A stretch of 11,697 bases of DNA from Ophryocystis elektroscirrha (taxonomy: Eukaryota > Apicomplexa > Conoidasida > Neogregarinorida > Ophryocystidae): NCBI GenBank assembly GCA_030141585.1, contig JAQIFP010000116.1, positions 1-11,697 on the forward strand. The letters are read 5' to 3'. Under the pieces are notes generated by a model. The model was given only the letters and a program-made list of their open reading frames with translations, ran no database searches and was not told where the DNA came from. Shown here one piece after another: positions 8,188-11,697 of the stretch. Position 1 is the first letter of the stretch; each line of letters starts with the position of its first letter. A program made the translations under genes and the position numbers.

Positions 8188-11100
8188 ATATTATTATTTA
8201 TTTATTATAATTTATTAATCATAATTTATTTATTATAATTTAATTTTAATTCATTATTATTTATTATAAAATATATTGCAAGCTATTTATATCAAACTAC
8301 ATATAAATGAAAATGTTAATTATAAGCAGCGCGAATAATACAAACTTTATTTATATTTCGACGTAAATAGAGTATAATCATCCTAACAGAGGTAGACTAT
8401 GAAAGTACACGTAAAGCAATGAAATCTAATAAGAAATTACCTCAACATCATTAGATAAATCCCATAAATGCACAGTTCCGTCTGCTTGACCAGAGGCAAA
8501 AATAACAGGGTTTTTAGGATGCCATTCAGATGTTAAGCAATAATTTTTAGCAGCTTCAAAAGAAACCAAAGGTGTTTGTTGGGTCTTTAAACTCCACAAC
8601 TTACATGTCCAGTCATAAGAACTTGTTAGTACTAGGTCTGAGCAAATTACAATCCACAACTTCTTTTTATAACTAATTCTTACACTAATTTATAAATTAT
8701 TAATTAAACATAATTAAATTAGACATTTAATTATGCTATTGTATAATGAATTGATTATTAGAAATTAAAAATAATAAATTAGCATTAACATAAATACATC
8801 TTAATTATATAATATATTAATAATCCATTATATTAATAATATTGATATAATGGATTATGTATATATATGTATTAGATGTATTACCTGAAAATAAAGATTT
8901 TTCTTCTAAAGTTCTAGAAGGGTGCCATTTTAAAGATGTTACGGGAGCTTCGTGACCTTGGTATATATTAGAGATTCCAGCACGTCTATGAATATAAGTA
9001 CATAAACTTCATGCTCACGTTCCACGTATTTGAGCCTCTACTAAACTACCACCTAATGTTCCAGCTAAAAAGGTGTTTGTTTCGCCTTCAGAAAATCCAA
9101 GACATAGTAAGTTATATTCTTGAGCTTTTGACTTTAAATCAATATATTCATTAGGATGGACCATCATAGATCTTGACCATACACACAATCTGCCTCCTGA
9201 ATAAAGAAATTATATATTTACGCTAACGTAAATTTTCGTAAATTAAAATTTCACTAATTAATATTTACGTAAATAAATATATACCGTATTGTATATGACT
9301 CTTTATTTGAGATCGTAATAATTTATTACAAAAAGTGCTGAGAGTTTTGCAGTAGAGAATATATTAGTAGTTTTTGATTGTAAATTTAAATGATATTAGC
9401 TGTTGATATATTTTATTATTATTAATTATTAATATAAACTTTTATTAAAGATAAAACATATTTTATTGAAAATATCACTTGTATGCAATTTACCTTCATC
9501 AGCCGATATCAAACTATTAAAGTTTTCATTTCCTACATATTGAAGGTTACAAATTGGATCCCAGTGACTTGTCGAATGTAACGCTGTACGCTGTACAGGT
9601 GTAGACTTTAATTAAGTTATAAAACAAAAAGAAGTTCTAACTTTAACTCTGGTGTCCCAAATAACAATATAACCTGTAAATGTTCCACCCAAGATACAAT
9701 GAGGGTGATAAGTGTCAAATATAGCAGTTCGAACGGCTGACTAATATAATCCGTACAATGAGACTATCGCTACTTGACAAAAAAACGTATATTCTGGTCT
9801 TGAAGGAAGAGTAACGTTCCAGATCTATAATGTCGTATAATAAGAAAAAAAAATTGTTTAACTTATTACAGCGTATATTTATATCATGTTTATACTTAAT
9901 TTATAATATTTTTATAACATATATTTATACTAAATAATGTTTATAATATACATATATTATGTTTATATTATATGTATATTGTATATTTATATGAATTTAT
10001 TATATTCATATAAATAACTGAATTTATATGGAATAATTATAATTATATTAGATAATTAAATTTATATTTAATAATATTATACATATGAGATAATTATATT
10101 GATATATATAATTAGTATAATAACAGTGAAATTTCTATGCGATGTAATATAATAACAAGGTATATAATCTATTCAATAGTAACAGAGATTATGATAGTAT
10201 TAAACAACATAATATTTATGTAACATGCCTTATTTGATAAAAATAAATTAACTTTTATTTAAATGTGCTCAAATTTAAATAACTTATACAAACGTACAAC
10301 TGCACAACCTTCTGGATCGTCAATATTAGCTTTTTGCTTCAAGCCATAGCACGCAAGAAACGTTTCAGGATAATGTGTATTGACTTCAAGACCAAGAACA
10401 GGGCGTTTCATGGAAAATTGCATATCCTTAAAAGTTATTAACTCTGATAATTGCTCCTTTTTGCTCCTTAAGACTATAGGAATGAATTAAAACTTACAGA
10501 GCGTCTCTTTCCACGCAGATGTCATTGTAGTCAGCTAAAATATCAATAACTTCAGACTCATGAACAGCTTTTTCAATCTTCAGTCATTTTAAAGGATTTC
10601 AAGTTTATTACCACTTTGGAAGCTTTTTGAAAGAATGTCTTGAAATGAGATGATTGAAATATTTCTTTTTTTTGATCCTCAGTTAATTCTATCAAGGAGT
10701 CTTTACATGAATAAGTACCTTTTATTTCTTTTTCGGGTTTTAGTGTTGCCACGTGTTTAGATTCATGTTCTTTGATTGGGGTAGTCTCCGGTTGTTTATT
10801 CTATAAATTTATTTTGTGCGTTTCACTTATATAATGAATTATTACTCATAGTTCTTTGATTATATTTTACGAAATTCAGTATCATAATACTATGAAGCCA
10901 TCCAAAATTAATTGCTACTATTCATCAATATATATAAAGGTTATTTACTGTACTTTATATATAGATATGCTTATGATTATTTGTAAATAGTTATTTTTTT
11001 TATTAACAATATTAATGATTATAATATCTAATAAAAATAGTATTTGGCTTAAACGTATATATTGACTTTTATCTATTAATATTAAGGGTTTATTGACATG

Positions 11101-11298
11101 TACATGCTTAAAAAGTGTCTGATTATTAACATGTTAAATTAGTACCTGGATATCTGTTTGAATATCGAAAGCATCTTCAGATGGTTCAGAGGTGTCGCAT
11201 TGAAGACCTTTGTTTAATTTTGTCAAAATCTAACTTAAACTAGATTATTTATAATTACCTCTGGAACTATGTTCAAATCAACTGTAGCTTTGGTGGCT
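7803..11298 (-). CDS. DYNC1I: cytoplasmic dynein 1 intermediate chain (5' end missing)
   Basis: Thirteen exons in transcript order: 11259-11298, 11146-11229, 10612-10800, 10498-10577, 10298-10466, 9774-9824, 9642-9740, 9494-9605, 9019-9196, 8885-8985, 8441-8637, 7931-8056, 7803-7898. All junctions are GT..AG with continuous phase; 506 aa to a TAA stop. The first exon enters in phase 2, so about 100 N-terminal residues (p150-binding coiled coil) are missing. Family landmarks: DLNIVPEILTKLNKG, LTEDQKKEIFQSSHFKTFFQ, IWNVTLPSRPEYTFFCQSAV, GGTFTGYIVIWDTRV, TPVQRTALHSTSHWDP, then ADEGGRLCVWS, GHEAPVTSLKWHP, LTSSYDWTCKLWS, ADGTVHLWDLS and GDENGAVTLWG. These form a WD40 propeller of about seven blades. 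The chain links the dynein heavy chain to light chains and to dynactin for minus-end transport. TGA at 9011-9013 (minus) lies in a 33-bp intron and is not a defect. The C-terminal tail is short and basic (RNLRQQKKK). Confidence 0.92.
8057..8440 (-). repeat. long intron 11 of the dynein gene with TTA repeats
   Basis: A 384-bp intron (GTAATT donor, TGCAG acceptor). It contains a TTA/TTTA-rich microsatellite block at about 8159-8275. No other feature was seen. Confidence 0.75.
9825..10297 (-). repeat. long intron 5 of the dynein gene, AT-only sequence
   Basis: A 473-bp intron (GTACGT donor, TTATAG acceptor). Positions about 9870-10110 are almost free of G and C, with recurring TTTATA, ATATAATT and TATTATA words that could fold back on themselves. 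No gene was seen. Confidence 0.7.
10801..11145 (-). other. long intron 2 of the dynein gene
   Basis: A 345-bp intron (GTACTA donor, TTATAG acceptor), AT-rich, with short TATATA and poly-T runs. It joins the IC N-terminal motif exon to the linker exon in phase 0. No gene was seen. Confidence 0.6.
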
Positions 11299-11572
11299 CT
11301 AGAAAAAAAATGTGTTAAGTTTCAATAATAATCTTAATGTTCAACAATCTACATTTGCTTCACAAATAAAAAGTTAAATTTCTGGATAAATTACATAGAT
11401 TCTTTTATATTCATTATTCATATTAATAATCCTATAAGGTTGGGCCATAAGCTTCAATTTAAGAATAATCTCTTACTCTATGATAACTTTCTTAAGCTTC
11501 AAACATTTTCAGTTGCTTTAAATTATTTTGCATTCAAATACATATATACATATAAATATATATACATATTAA
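11299..11572. other. upstream intron or flank of the dynein gene, no exon resolved
   Basis: The first recognised dynein exon starts after a TTTTCTAG acceptor and needs two bases of a codon from an exon further upstream. I found no convincing exon here: candidate open stretches near 11420-11500 (minus) lack a usable acceptor or family resemblance. The N-terminal exons probably lie beyond 11697. Confidence 0.5.
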
Positions 11573-11697
11573 TACATATATACATATATACATATATACA
11601 TATATACATATATACATATATACATATATACATATATACATATATACATATATACATATATACATATATACATATATACATATATACATATATACAT
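11573..11697. repeat. 8-bp tandem repeat (TACATATA)n
   Basis: A perfect array of the octamer TACATATA, about 15.6 copies over 125 bp, running to the end of the window and so longer in the genome. It is preceded from about 11540 by degenerate TACATATAAATA units. It lies upstream of the seen dynein exons, in an intron or the 5' flank. Confidence 0.95.

Noticed and set aside
8986..9018. In-frame TGA in the WD40 part of the dynein gene, suggesting a pseudogene or a recoded stop
   Set aside because: A GTGAGC..CATAG intron of 33 bp removes it and restores the family reading (AQIRGTRAGISNIYQGHEAP).
11420..11510. Possible upstream dynein exon on the minus strand (Lys/Leu-rich [11 protein letters not shown] before a GTAAGA donor)
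   Set aside because: It gives the right phase to the next exon, but is preceded at once by TGA with no acceptor and does not resemble the family's N-terminus.
11573..11697. CRISPR-like or centromere-like array
   Set aside because: The units are contiguous 8-mers with no spacers, and the array is too short and simple to claim a centromere or telomere.
1..11697. Mobile element, viral insert or bacterial transfer
   Set aside because: No transposase, reverse transcriptase, integrase, terminal inverted repeats or prokaryotic operon signals were seen. The four recognised or rebuilt genes have matching intron style.

Overview
The window is nuclear eukaryotic DNA: very AT-rich, standard genetic code, dense spliceosomal introns, and five protein genes packed with gaps as small as 44 bp. 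A cytoplasmic dynein intermediate chain and a SAGA/TREX-2 subunit rule out a prokaryote. Very short introns, AT-richness and a secreted Cys-rich LamG-like protein suggest a protist, perhaps an alveolate such as an apicomplexan; the lineage is an inference and not proven. Four of the genes are broken into exons too short to show as long ORFs. I rebuilt them by hand from GT..AG splice sites, continuous codon phase and family resemblance.

Layout. 234-823 (-): ENY2/Sus1-like protein, 3 exons, 95 aa. 824-1304: divergent intergenic region. 1305-3551 (+): intronless 748-codon ORF, Ser-rich and basic, family not recognised. 3631-6209 (+): secreted LamG/concanavalin-like protein with a Cys-rich C-terminal part, 9 exons, 348 aa. 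6254-7662 (-): multi-pass membrane protein with an EF-hand tail, perhaps COPI-associated-protein-like, 7 exons, 276 aa. 7803-11298 (-): cytoplasmic dynein 1 intermediate chain, 13 exons, 506 aa seen, N-terminus not found. 11573-11697: perfect 8-bp tandem repeat running off the window end.

The 28 introns fall into two classes: 16 of 29-39 bp and 12 of 98-523 bp. Simple repeats (AT, ATT) lie only in the long class. One 33-bp intron has no stop and keeps frame, so it hides inside an open reading frame and splits an EF-hand loop.

The genes do not form one pathway. ENY2 acts in transcription and mRNA export, dynein IC in minus-end microtubule transport, the membrane protein probably in the secretory pathway, and the LamG protein outside the cell or in a secretory organelle. 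No CRISPR, tRNA, rRNA, insertion sequence or virus-like gene was seen.
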